DNA of 64,000 nt from Rhizobium halophilum. GTDB lineage: Bacteria; Pseudomonadota; Alphaproteobacteria; Rhizobiales; Rhizobiaceae. The stretch covers positions 1-64,000 of the forward strand of contig NZ_JAKJHS010000005.1 in NCBI RefSeq assembly GCF_021648825.1, written 5' to 3'. How positions within the stretch are numbered: the first letter of the stretch is position 1; each line of letters starts with the position of its first letter. The notes under the pieces were generated by a model, which saw nothing but the letters and a program-made list of their open reading frames with translations, made no database searches and was not told the DNA's origin. This document shows positions 53,558 to 61,564 of the stretch, in pieces. The position numbers and the translations under genes were made by a program.

Positions 53558-55132
53558 GTGGATCTTTTCATACATCCGACTGCGATCGTTGTCTTGGGGT
53601 TCGTTGTGTCATGCGCCGCCGTTTTTGCGACGGACCGTTTCGCCATGCCGAAGGATGTACGAGATAGAACAGAAAAATCGGTAGAACGAAGGCCATATCT
53701 CGATCCTATCGCAAGGGTCATCGTCGTCGCGCTTATCTTCGCTGCCTTCTTCGCGATCTCCTGGCGCCCCTACTATGCCACTCAGGCGACGATCAGCTTC
53801 TTCGTCATATTCACCGGAATCTCGAGGGCAAAATTTGCCTTCATCCGTGAACCGCTGGTTTTCTCAGACATCGCCCTGGTTGCCGATGTGTTCAAGTACA
53901 AGGAGATATTCTACGCGACACGGCTGAACGTATTGTTCTGGGTTGTCGCCCTCTCCTACGTTTTCGGGGCAAGCGGGCTGTACATGTGGCTAGAACCCGA
54001 CCTGTTGCCTGCAAAGGGAGCCCTCTTGTGGGTCTTCGTGATGATCGGCGCAGCCCTGTCGCCGTGGCTTTTGCTCTTCAACAAGGCCATGAACGCATGG
54101 ATCTACAAAGCCACCTCAAAGCTCGTGGGTAAGCCGCATGTAAAGAAAAGTACCCTCAGATTCGGGACCTTCACCTCCGTGGTGCTGAACTTCATCCTAT
54201 GGCTGGGCCTGAAGCGGGAGGAGGTGGTTCACCAGATTTCGGCAAAGGTCTCTGCGGCTCTTCATGACCTTTGGCTGCATTCCGAACACCCGACGGCGCC
54301 ACTGATCGTCGTCTGGCAGTCCGAGTCCTTCATCGACTTGCGTCACTTCGGAGCAGATGTAGCGCTTCCGAACCTCGACAGTTTAAGATCGAAGGCGGCT
54401 CAATGGGGGCGGATGACGAACGTCTTCGAGGGCGGGTATACGCTGCGCACGGAGTTCGCAGTCTTGAGCGGGCTTCTGCCCGAGAATGTACACGTCGATG
54501 CGAGCTTCCCATATCTTCGCGCCAGCCACTACAAGGATGTGGTGTGGCCCCAAAAGCTAAAGCGGGCGGGATGGCTGACGCACTTCATTCATCCCTACGA
54601 CAAAACCTTCTTTATGCGGCACAAGGCCATGCCGGAACTTGGTTTCGACCAGATGATGATGCTGGAGGACTTCGATCATGATCCGAAGCGTGATGGCACC
54701 TACGTCAGCGATCAGACGCTGACGACGGCGGTGCTGGAGAAAATCGAGCAGAGCTCGGGAAAAACATTCATGTTTGTGGCATCGATGGCAAATCATGGCC
54801 CATGGGATCCTAGCCGGTGCCCTGGCCTGACCGACCCCGTGGCGGTCTACACAAGCCTGCTCCAGGATGCCGACAGTGCGCTGGGACGTCTGGCGGATCA
54901 CCTCGAAACGCTTGAGCGGCCGGTCTGGCTTCTATTCTACGGCGATCACGCGCCGCTTCTGAAGAGCTTCGCCGATCCCTTTCCCGATCCAAGAACGGAC
55001 TATCTGATCGTGCCGCTGGGGCAGGCGAAGCGGGGCGGTCATCAGCCTGTGGCGGCGCAGGAGGAAGCACCTTGGAACCTGCTGGAGAGGGTCCTGCATT
55101 TCGCGGGCCTGAAGCAGGAGGTAAAAGCTTGA
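53558..55132 (+). CDS. rkpI: RkpI, membrane-bound LTA-synthase/sulfatase-fold protein
   Basis: This 524-residue protein has about five N-terminal membrane helices (residues 5-170) and then a periplasmic alkaline-phosphatase/sulfatase fold. That domain shows VVWQSESFID, the GGYTLRTEF region (a Thr in the nucleophile position), FVASMANHGPWD and FYGDHAPLL. The family includes lipoteichoic-acid synthases and phosphoglycerol/phosphoethanolamine transferases. In sinorhizobia RkpI is needed for K-antigen. It starts at GTG 53558 with AGGAAGG upstream, and its stop overlaps the next gene. Confidence 0.88.
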   Translation: MDLFIHPTAIVVLGFVVSCAAVFATDRFAMPKDVRDRTEKSVERRPYLDPIARVIVVALIFAAFFAISWRPYYATQATISFFVIFTGISRAKFAFIREPLVFSDIALVADVFKYKEIFYATRLNVLFWVVALSYVFGASGLYMWLEPDLLPAKGALLWVFVMIGAALSPWLLLFNKAMNAWIYKATSKLVGKPHVKKSTLRFGTFTSVVLNFILWLGLKREEVVHQISAKVSAALHDLWLHSEHPTAPLIVVWQSESFIDLRHFGADVALPNLDSLRSKAAQWGRMTNVFEGGYTLRTEFAVLSGLLPENVHVDASFPYLRASHYKDVVWPQKLKRAGWLTHFIHPYDKTFFMRHKAMPELGFDQMMMLEDFDHDPKRDGTYVSDQTLTTAVLEKIEQSSGKTFMFVASMANHGPWDPSRCPGLTDPVAVYTSLLQDADSALGRLADHLETLERPVWLLFYGDHAPLLKSFADPFPDPRTDYLIVPLGQAKRGGHQPVAAQEEAPWNLLERVLHFAGLKQEVKA

Positions 55133-56385
55133 GCCATCCACGTCCTGCTCGCGAACGAGCCTTCCTCTTTCTTCAAGGGCCGTCATCTCGCATCTTTGCG
55201 CTGATCGCCGACGGGCTGGAAGCCAATGGAGCCCGCTGCTGGAGGATAAACCTCAATGTGGGCGACTGGATATTCTGGCGCAGGAAGGGCGGCGTCAACT
55301 ACCGGAGCAGCTTCGCCAACTGGCGTGGCTACGTGCGGCGCTTTCTGGCTGAACAGAAGATCACGGACGTCATTGTTCTTGGGGAGGAGCGGCCGTACCA
55401 CAAGGTGGCAATCGAAGAGGCAAGGAAGCTCGGGGCGCTCATCTATGTCGTGGAGATGGGCTACCTGCGGCCGGACTGGGTGACGATCGAACGTGATGGC
55501 ATGTCATCAAACTCCCATTTCCCAAGAGATCCTGCGCAAATACGCGAGGCCGCACAGGGGCTGCCTGAACCGGACTGGACCCCGAAATATACGCAAAGCT
55601 TCCTAGCGGAGGCCTCACTGGATCTGCTGTACAATCTACCGAATGTCTTTCTCGGCTTTCTGTTTCCGTACTACCGTCGTCATGCTCTTTTCCATCCTCT
55701 AGCCGAATATGCGGGCTGGTTTAGACGCTTGAGCCAAGGCAAGAAGCGATCGAGAGAGGCGCGCGAGGCGATCGACCATCTCATCCGCAGCGGCAGGCCG
55801 TATTTCGTATACCCACTCCAACTCGAGACGGACTACCAACTCCGTGCGCACTCACCCTTTGCAAGCCAACGGGAGGCAATCGAGCTCGTGCTGCAGTCCT
55901 TTGCGCGCGCGGGCCAGCCCGAGGCCCGCCTTCTTGTGAAGATACACCCCCTCGACAACGGTCTGATCGACTGGTCCGCCGTCGTGACCAAAATCGCAAG
56001 CCGCATGGCCATTACTGAGCGCGTTCTTGTTGTCGACGGAGGTAACCTTGAGGAAGCGTTCGGATCTTGCCGGGGCGTGGTGACAGTCAATTCCACCGCG
56101 GCGCTCTCCGCTTTGCGCCTGGGCAAGCCGGTCGCCGTACTCGGCAGCGCGATCTACCGGGTGGAAGGTCTGTGCGCGGGAAGCGACCTCGACAGTTTCT
56201 GGGCCGCCCCTGTGCCTCCAGAGCGTGAACTGGCACAGGCCTTCTTCCGCCTGCTCGCAGCCGACATACAGGTGAGGGGGAACTTCTACTCCTCTGCGGG
56301 ATCGCTAGCCGCAGCAGAGGCAATAGTTGTCAAGCTGCTGAACGATGCCGACAACGGCGCCAACTGGCGACGTGCCGCTGAGTAG
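55129..56385 (+). CDS. rkpJ: KpsS/KpsC-type capsule (Kdo-linker) glycosyltransferase, RkpJ position
   Basis: This 418-residue protein belongs to the capsule_synth family (KpsS/KpsC/LipA/LipB), whose members add beta-Kdo residues to a lipid anchor at the reducing end of group-2 capsules. Recognisable segments are FLFLQGPSSRIFALIADGL, VVEMGYLRPDWVT, YFVYPLQLETDYQLRAHSPF (typical of KpsS), VKIHPLDNG and TVNSTAALSALRLGKPV. It starts at TTG 55129, which overlaps the rkpI stop (TTGA) and has a perfect AGGAGGT seven bases upstream. It is the last gene of the rkpUAGHIJ-like set. Whether it is the orthologue of rkpJ is judged by position. Confidence 0.82.
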   Translation: MSHPRPARERAFLFLQGPSSRIFALIADGLEANGARCWRINLNVGDWIFWRRKGGVNYRSSFANWRGYVRRFLAEQKITDVIVLGEERPYHKVAIEEARKLGALIYVVEMGYLRPDWVTIERDGMSSNSHFPRDPAQIREAAQGLPEPDWTPKYTQSFLAEASLDLLYNLPNVFLGFLFPYYRRHALFHPLAEYAGWFRRLSQGKKRSREAREAIDHLIRSGRPYFVYPLQLETDYQLRAHSPFASQREAIELVLQSFARAGQPEARLLVKIHPLDNGLIDWSAVVTKIASRMAITERVLVVDGGNLEEAFGSCRGVVTVNSTAALSALRLGKPVAVLGSAIYRVEGLCAGSDLDSFWAAPVPPERELAQAFFRLLAADIQVRGNFYSSAGSLAAAEAIVVKLLNDADNGANWRRAAE

Positions 56386-56968
56386 TCTTGTTGCCCAGAA
56401 GCCTCGCACACCAGCGCCTGTCTGACGGCCTTCCTTTGGGCTCAGGTATCAAGAACAATGACCTGTTTCCCCGTGTTTCCTGCGGCGTGAGGTCGTCTGT
56501 GTCAGGAGCGCAGACAGACGATGCTGCCCATCCATCATGCAACAGCAGATCAACGACAGTTGTGGAGGTGCCGAGGGGGCGGCTTCCTGTTGAGCCATGG
56601 CCGCCGGCACGGTGTCAACGACGTCGCCTGCAAGTGAGGCTTGAAAATCGGGAGTACGACATGGCATTCTCCCGGACCGAGCTAGTCCCTTTAAACGATT
56701 CAAGGCTTCGGGATGTCGCATGCCCGCGATTAAGTGGCTGGAGATGGAGGAAAGCCAGTCGACACGGTGTGTAGAACTGGGAGTGGTATGCCCTTGATCT
56801 CCTCCGCCGCTTCACGACTTATAGGTGGAGCTTTAGGAGGTAACAGGATTGCCTTTCCTTCACACGCGACTGCGGAGCGGTTCTTGAGGATGGCCAGAGC
56901 ACCTTCTTCGGTGGTATATAGGATCTCATCAGGGCTTGAGTGCTCAACATGAAAAGGCGCTAGGTTGC
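56386..56968. other. Intergenic gap between rkpJ-like and rkpR genes
   Basis: About 580 bases separate the two capsule genes. A 37-codon reading frame from ATG 56661 has a GGGAGT ribosome-like site but no recognisable product. No repeat, terminator or known element was seen. The promoter of the rkpR pair is expected here. Confidence 0.35.
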
Positions 56969-58267
56969 ATGGCTGACGGCTCACGAATGAAGCAAGCGGT
57001 GAAAACGGACTCGGAGTCGGACGTTTCTTCTCCGAAGTCACCGAGCCTTCGCCTTCTGCAGGAGCTCTTGGAAACGCGGGCAACACCGGTTGAGCCGCCG
57101 CCCGCTCCAACGCATGAGCCGCAGATTGATGTGCCAGAACGAGGGCTGCGCTTTCGGCACAAGGTGCTGATAGCGGCCTGTGCGCTGATGGTTGCGGTTC
57201 CGACGGTTGCCACGGGCACTTACATGGCTTTCTTCGCCGCCGATCAATACCACAGCGCAGCCTCGTTTTCGGTCAGAAGCATGGATAGCGCCCAGGCCTC
57301 CGACATCCTCGGCGTGTTTACCCAGGCTTCTACCGGCAGCACGGCATCGGATTCCTATGTCCTCCTGGATTTTATCCGCAGTGAGAAGATGGTGCAGAGG
57401 CTCGAATCCCAATTCGATCTCAACGCTATCTTCGGGCGGCGAGGATTGGACTTCTTTTACGGACTGGGGGAAGATCTGCCGATCGAGGAGAAGGTGGATT
57501 ATTGGCAAAGCATGGTCGATGTGAGCTTCGATCATGCTTCAGGCATTCTCAATCTGGAGGTAAGGGCTTTCACACCCGAAGACGCTCGCGCGGTGGCCGA
57601 TTTCGTCGTGCAGGAAAGCGAGAAGGTGATCAACGATCTGTCGCTGAGTGCTCGCAACGAGGTATTGGCAGCGTCGCAGCAGGAAGTGGAACTGGCGGAG
57701 GAGAGGTTGTCACGAGCGCGGGCGGCCTTGCAGGACTTCCGGGCCGTCTCTCAAGAAGCCGATCCTCTCGAGGGGGCTAAACTGGCGGCACAGCTGATCG
57801 CGACCCTTGAACAACGGCTTGTTCAACTGCAAACCGAACTGCAGACAGCCCTCAATCAGATGGGCGAAGACACACCTCGTATCCGAGTCATGCGCTCGGA
57901 GATTCAGAGCCTGGAAGCGCAGATTGAGGCGGAGAAGCAACGGTTCGGCTCCGGACCTGCGGCGAAGGGATCGCGCAATGGCTCAGCCTCGTCGGGCGTC
58001 GCTAGCCGAATCCAACGCTACGATGCGCTTGAAACCGAACGCGAGTTTGCTGAACGGACGTATACTTCGGCTCTGACAAGTCTAGAGCGAGCAAGGATGG
58101 ATGTTTCGGGAAGGCAGCGGTATCTGGCCGTCTTCATAGATCCCACATTGTCGGAGCTATCGCAATACCCTTCGCGGATATGGAATACGCTCCTGGTGTT
58201 CATCGCGTCCGTCTTCGCATGGAGCTTGGGCGCGATGGCGTACTACAATATCCGGGACCGAAACTGA
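56969..58267 (+). CDS. rkpR: RkpR, KpsE-type capsule export inner-membrane protein
   Basis: This 432-residue polysaccharide co-polymerase of the KpsE family has a cytoplasmic N-terminus, one helix at about residues 65-88 and another near the C-terminus (VFIASVFAWSLGAMAYY). Between them lies a periplasmic domain with a long coiled coil (about 215-320, rich in Glu, Gln and Arg). It should bridge the ABC exporter and the outer-membrane protein. The start at ATG 56969 is chosen over an upstream TTG (56936) and a later ATG (56987). Its TGA is directly followed by the next start codon. Confidence 0.88.
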   Translation: MADGSRMKQAVKTDSESDVSSPKSPSLRLLQELLETRATPVEPPPAPTHEPQIDVPERGLRFRHKVLIAACALMVAVPTVATGTYMAFFAADQYHSAASFSVRSMDSAQASDILGVFTQASTGSTASDSYVLLDFIRSEKMVQRLESQFDLNAIFGRRGLDFFYGLGEDLPIEEKVDYWQSMVDVSFDHASGILNLEVRAFTPEDARAVADFVVQESEKVINDLSLSARNEVLAASQQEVELAEERLSRARAALQDFRAVSQEADPLEGAKLAAQLIATLEQRLVQLQTELQTALNQMGEDTPRIRVMRSEIQSLEAQIEAEKQRFGSGPAAKGSRNGSASSGVASRIQRYDALETEREFAERTYTSALTSLERARMDVSGRQRYLAVFIDPTLSELSQYPSRIWNTLLVFIASVFAWSLGAMAYYNIRDRN

Positions 58268-59596
58268 GTGCCGGCTGCACGTTCTGCGGATAGCGATCCG
58301 GTAGACTCTCAGTTGCCGAGTGTCTTCGATGGGTTCGGAGGCAAGAGCGTCTTTGCCTTTCACATCCATCATTGGAAGCGGCCGATCTTGGAAGCTTATT
58401 TTCCAGAGGCTCACTTCCGCTACCTGCCTTTGCACCTGTCCGGCGCAGAGTTCCGCAAGGTTTGGGTTTCGCAGGTCAAGAATTCGGGGGGGTGTGTTTT
58501 CCTGGCCTGGGGCATCAACCTCCCCCAGGAGGCCCATCACCTTGCGCAGGAAGCCTCCATTCCCGTCTATCACATGGAGGACGGCTTCCTAAGATCGTTG
58601 AACCCTCACGCCAGCAGGACACCGCCGTTCTCGCTGTCGATCGATTCAAGGGTACCCTACTTCGATTGTACTGCCGCTTCGGATCTCGAGATACTTCTGC
58701 AGACATATCCGTTTGAACGTGACGCGGTCTTGATGAGGCGCGCCACAGCGGGGATTGCGGCGCTGCTTGAACTCAGGATCAGCAAATACAACGGACCGAA
58801 AGATGGGGGTGCTAGGAGCCACGCCCGGAAAGGCGGAAAACGGGTTCTCGTCTTGGGACAGGTGGAAGACGACGCCTCCATCAAGAGGGGCTGCCTGACG
58901 TCGTTGACAAACAATGACGTCGTGAGACTTGCAGCGGAGGAGAACAAAGGCGCTGAAATCGTTTACAGGCCCCACCCGGACGTCCTGAGCGGGGTTCGTA
59001 GCGGGCTCTCCGATCCATCGGAGGTTGAAAGCATATGCGAGATCGTGCGCGACGCCGTGGCTCTTCCCGATGCTCTGGAGGGGGTGGATCATGTTTATAC
59101 GATCACATCGTTGGCGGGCTTCGAGGCACTTCTACGCGGCATCCCGGTTACGGTGATGGGCTGTCCCTTTTACGCGGGTTGGGGGCTGACTGATGATCGT
59201 CAACCGAACGTGAGAAGGCAGAGAAAGCTCACATTGCATGAAGTTTTCGCCGGTGCGTATCTGCTGTACCCACGGTACTTCAACCCAGTAAGCGGCCGAC
59301 GGTCTACATTCGAGGAATGCCTGGAAATGATTGCTGCATGGCAGGAGGCGGGGATGCCGCCTTCTGCTATCGTGTCCGCCGAAACCGCCGATGCCGTCAG
59401 GTTTGCAGTCTGGGGACCCTATGGCATCTTGGGATGGCGGCATCTGTTGACCTTCCCCCTAGCCAAGATTATCGCGCAGATCGGTGATCCGTCCGATGCG
59501 GAGACCTACAAGCGGGATCCCATCCGCTTCTTCCGCGAGCTTTCGGATCCCAGATATCGCCGGATCGGGAGGATGCTCTATCCGTGGGAGCCGTGA
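58268..59596 (+). CDS. KpsC-like single-module Kdo transferase (LpsZ/RkpZ-like)
   Basis: This 442-residue protein has the KpsC-type order: HMEDGFLRS, VLVLGQVEDDASI, EIVYRPHPDVLSG, TITSLAGFEALLRGIPVTVM, CPFYAGWGLTDD and YPRYFNPVSG. KpsC enzymes build the poly-Kdo linker on the capsule lipid. E. coli KpsC is about 675 residues with two modules; this protein has only one, like rhizobial LpsZ/RkpZ, which changes K-antigen chain length. GTG 58268 follows the rkpR stop with no gap, so the two are coupled. Confidence 0.85.
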   Translation: MPAARSADSDPVDSQLPSVFDGFGGKSVFAFHIHHWKRPILEAYFPEAHFRYLPLHLSGAEFRKVWVSQVKNSGGCVFLAWGINLPQEAHHLAQEASIPVYHMEDGFLRSLNPHASRTPPFSLSIDSRVPYFDCTAASDLEILLQTYPFERDAVLMRRATAGIAALLELRISKYNGPKDGGARSHARKGGKRVLVLGQVEDDASIKRGCLTSLTNNDVVRLAAEENKGAEIVYRPHPDVLSGVRSGLSDPSEVESICEIVRDAVALPDALEGVDHVYTITSLAGFEALLRGIPVTVMGCPFYAGWGLTDDRQPNVRRQRKLTLHEVFAGAYLLYPRYFNPVSGRRSTFEECLEMIAAWQEAGMPPSAIVSAETADAVRFAVWGPYGILGWRHLLTFPLAKIIAQIGDPSDAETYKRDPIRFFRELSDPRYRRIGRMLYPWEP

Positions 59597-59979
59597 AGAA
59601 GGCCACACGAAGCCAATTCATTCGGTGCCACTGACCCGACCATGCCACACGAAGCGCGTCTGACTCGCGCCAGGGACAAAGATGGCCGCGAGGGCCTGCT
59701 GGACGATGATAACGGCAGCGCCATCTGCGGTAGACCCAAAAACAGGTCAAGATCGCGCTAAAGCTTTTGCTGCTATTTTGGCGGCTCAGCGCGCCGGGGG
59801 GATCGGGTCAGAAAGCGGCAGAGCCGCCGATGGAGGAAGGGCAGACTGTGGCTGCCCACGGGCGGCGTCTGTCTTCAAGCCGCAATGGCGCCCGACCGTG
59901 ATCCACTACATTGATTGCGTCAGAGATGCGCCGGTTGTTGCGGAAAGACATCCATTATTCTTTAGAAGGGAGGCAAGTA
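59597..59979. other. Non-coding gap with an 11-bp direct repeat
   Basis: CCACACGAAGC occurs at 59603-59613 and again at 59645-59655. No reading frame with a believable start was found. The region may be degenerate, as base composition and short broken frames suggest, but no mobile-element relic could be named. Confidence 0.3.
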
Positions 59980-60306
59980 ATGCAGATAGACTGGAACACT
60001 ATCCAGTCGAACTGGGACTGGGCTGGACACCTTCTTGAGGCGGCAGTGATGGCTGCCATCGTTGCCCTCCTTCTGCGGCCCTTGGTTCGATGGCAGCAGT
60101 CCTTCATCATAGGACTTTCCTTCGCCGCCGGACATTTCCATGGCCGTGAGAAGCGCGACTACGAGGTGGCAGTGCAAATGCCGCCTCCTCACCTCGAAGC
60201 CTACTACTTTTGGCAGTGGTCCTGGGATCAGGCGACGGATTTCTGGCCAACGGCGGCAGCCTGCCTGTTGGCTATACTCATGGTCACTCGCAACAGGCAA
60301 CCGTAG
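59980..60306 (+). CDS. Small hypothetical membrane protein
   Basis: This 108-residue protein has two or three predicted helices: one near VMAAIVALLLRPLVRW, a weaker one near FIIGLSFAAGHF, and one near AAACLLAILMV. Aromatic residues are dense (YYFWQWSWDQATDFW) before the last helix. GAAGGGAGGCAAGTA precedes the ATG, a strong ribosome site, which is the main support. It has no recognised family. The position among capsule genes suggests, but does not show, a role in surface polysaccharide. Confidence 0.6.
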   Translation: MQIDWNTIQSNWDWAGHLLEAAVMAAIVALLLRPLVRWQQSFIIGLSFAAGHFHGREKRDYEVAVQMPPPHLEAYYFWQWSWDQATDFWPTAAACLLAILMVTRNRQP

Positions 60307-60368
60307 ATCAGCTGGGCGATTCTACCACGGGGGAAGGGCCCGGCGGTGACTCCCTGCCGAGCAAGCTC

Positions 60369-60384
60369 GGCTCCTCGAGGAGCC
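60369..60384. terminator. Perfect 16-bp palindrome after the small membrane gene
   Basis: GGCTCCTCGAGGAGCC is a perfect palindrome inside a GC-rich stretch, 60 bases after the stop at 60306 and 130 bases before the convergent DUF982 gene. It may end one or both transcripts; no T-run is present. Confidence 0.4.
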
Positions 60385-60515
60385 GCTTGAGGCGGGGGAG
60401 CGGGGGCAGCAGCATGATTAGAATCGGACGGCGGTTCTCCGTTCCTGCTCTAGTATCCTGGCACGCCTGTATGTGATGATCCCCGCAGCTTCCAGCTGCC
60501 AACGTGCCAGACGTC

Positions 60516-60932
60516 TCACATGCTGACGCAAGATTGCTTCTGCTCACGGGAGGATTGCGAGGCTCTGGTCCCTGGCGAAGCGGCTATCGGCCTTGCGCCA
60601 TCCTTATGCTCATCTTCACGAAGAGACGCGCGAAGTGCTTTCGCCAATTCCTGCTCGAAAAGGTGCGTGCTGATGTCAGAGATCGAACGGATCTTGATCC
60701 GAGAGGCTGTCGTTGCTTTGACGAAGGCTTTCAGAGCCGCCTCGTCGCCGGCTTCACCTTTGAGAGCTTTGGTGCAGGCGATCAGTGCGTCACGGTAAGC
60801 GGCATTCCGCAGTCCGGGCCAGGCATCCACAAGATGGTGAGCAGCGTCCCTGACGGACCGGACACAGCGGTAGCCTTGGGATGCGCCGCCAACCTCGACG
60901 GCGAATGTTTCCCTCCAGTTCCGGTCTTCCAT
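60516..60932 (-). CDS. DUF982-family protein
   Basis: This 138-residue protein contains a DUF982-like core: SVRDAAHHLVDAWPGL, then AYRDALIACTKALKGE, then AFVKATTAS. This family is common and multi-copy in Rhizobiales, and its function is unknown. The C-terminal 35 residues are disordered and Ser/Arg/Gln-rich. ATG 60932 is chosen for GAGGTGGCC upstream and for the family start EDRNWRETFAVEV; the frame is open to 61100 but the extra residues are not family-like. It lies opposite to the surrounding capsule genes. Confidence 0.7.
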   Translation of the reverse strand: MEDRNWRETFAVEVGGASQGYRCVRSVRDAAHHLVDAWPGLRNAAYRDALIACTKALKGEAGDEAALKAFVKATTASRIKIRSISDISTHLFEQELAKALRASLREDEHKDGARPIAASPGTRASQSSREQKQSCVSM

Positions 60933-61564
60933 GGCCACCTCGCTTCCCGACCAGGCGATAGAGCAATGAACTTTCCCGAAGCTGATGTTCCGTTTGGAAA
61001 GCGGCGGGAGCGAAGGATCCAGTGGCAACTGCTGCGCCACGTCGCGATCGACTTGAAACCCGCAACGCCGCTTCGACGTTACCACACCGCACAGCCCCAC
61101 TCGCTTTTGGAGGTGGCGCGACGGCCGCCGCGGCCGTCGCTCAGAACGCGGCCGATCCTTCTACGACGTTTCGACCACAACAGAGTGTGCGGAGCCGCCG
61201 AGGTAAACGAGTATCGCTAAACATAAGAAGGGGGATTACGCTGCTGGAGAGATTTGAAATCGCGTAGATATCAACAATGTCATGAGGTTAACGGACATTT
61301 TGTAACGGTGGGGCGCCCCTGATTGTGTACACGGTCGCAACCGTGGAGCTGACGCTTTCGGTTTGTCTCCCGGAGGCTTTCCATAGACTTTAGACTGATC
61401 GACGGGAAGGAGGTGAGTATTCCGTCGCTCGTTTTCCAGCCACAAGGTTCCGGCTAATCGCGATCGGTTGGTTCTCCGTTGCTGCTCCGCCTGTCGGCGC
61501 GAACCATTGATTCTAACTAATGATGTGGTTATTGAACCAAACGCAATTGTTCTGGTCTAGCAAC
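60933..61564. other. Intergenic region upstream of manC
   Basis: This is about 630 bases without a supported gene. A GGAAGGAGGTGAG purine run near 61408 opens a 14-codon frame, but it overlaps its own GTG, so translation is doubtful. The promoter of the manC gene and of the divergent DUF982 gene should lie here; no operator was recognised. Confidence 0.35.

Noticed and set aside
56730..57110. Minus-strand frame between the rkpJ-like gene and rkpR
   Set aside because: The downstream half looks protein-like, but its only starts lie inside rkpR and there is no ribosome site.
59682..60038. 118-codon plus-strand frame before the small membrane gene
   Set aside because: It has no ribosome site, unlikely composition, and overlaps the better-supported gene at 59980.
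61236..61445. 69-codon minus-strand frame upstream of manC, resembling a transposase scrap
   Set aside because: The similarity is only impressionistic; no terminal repeats or catalytic residues are visible.
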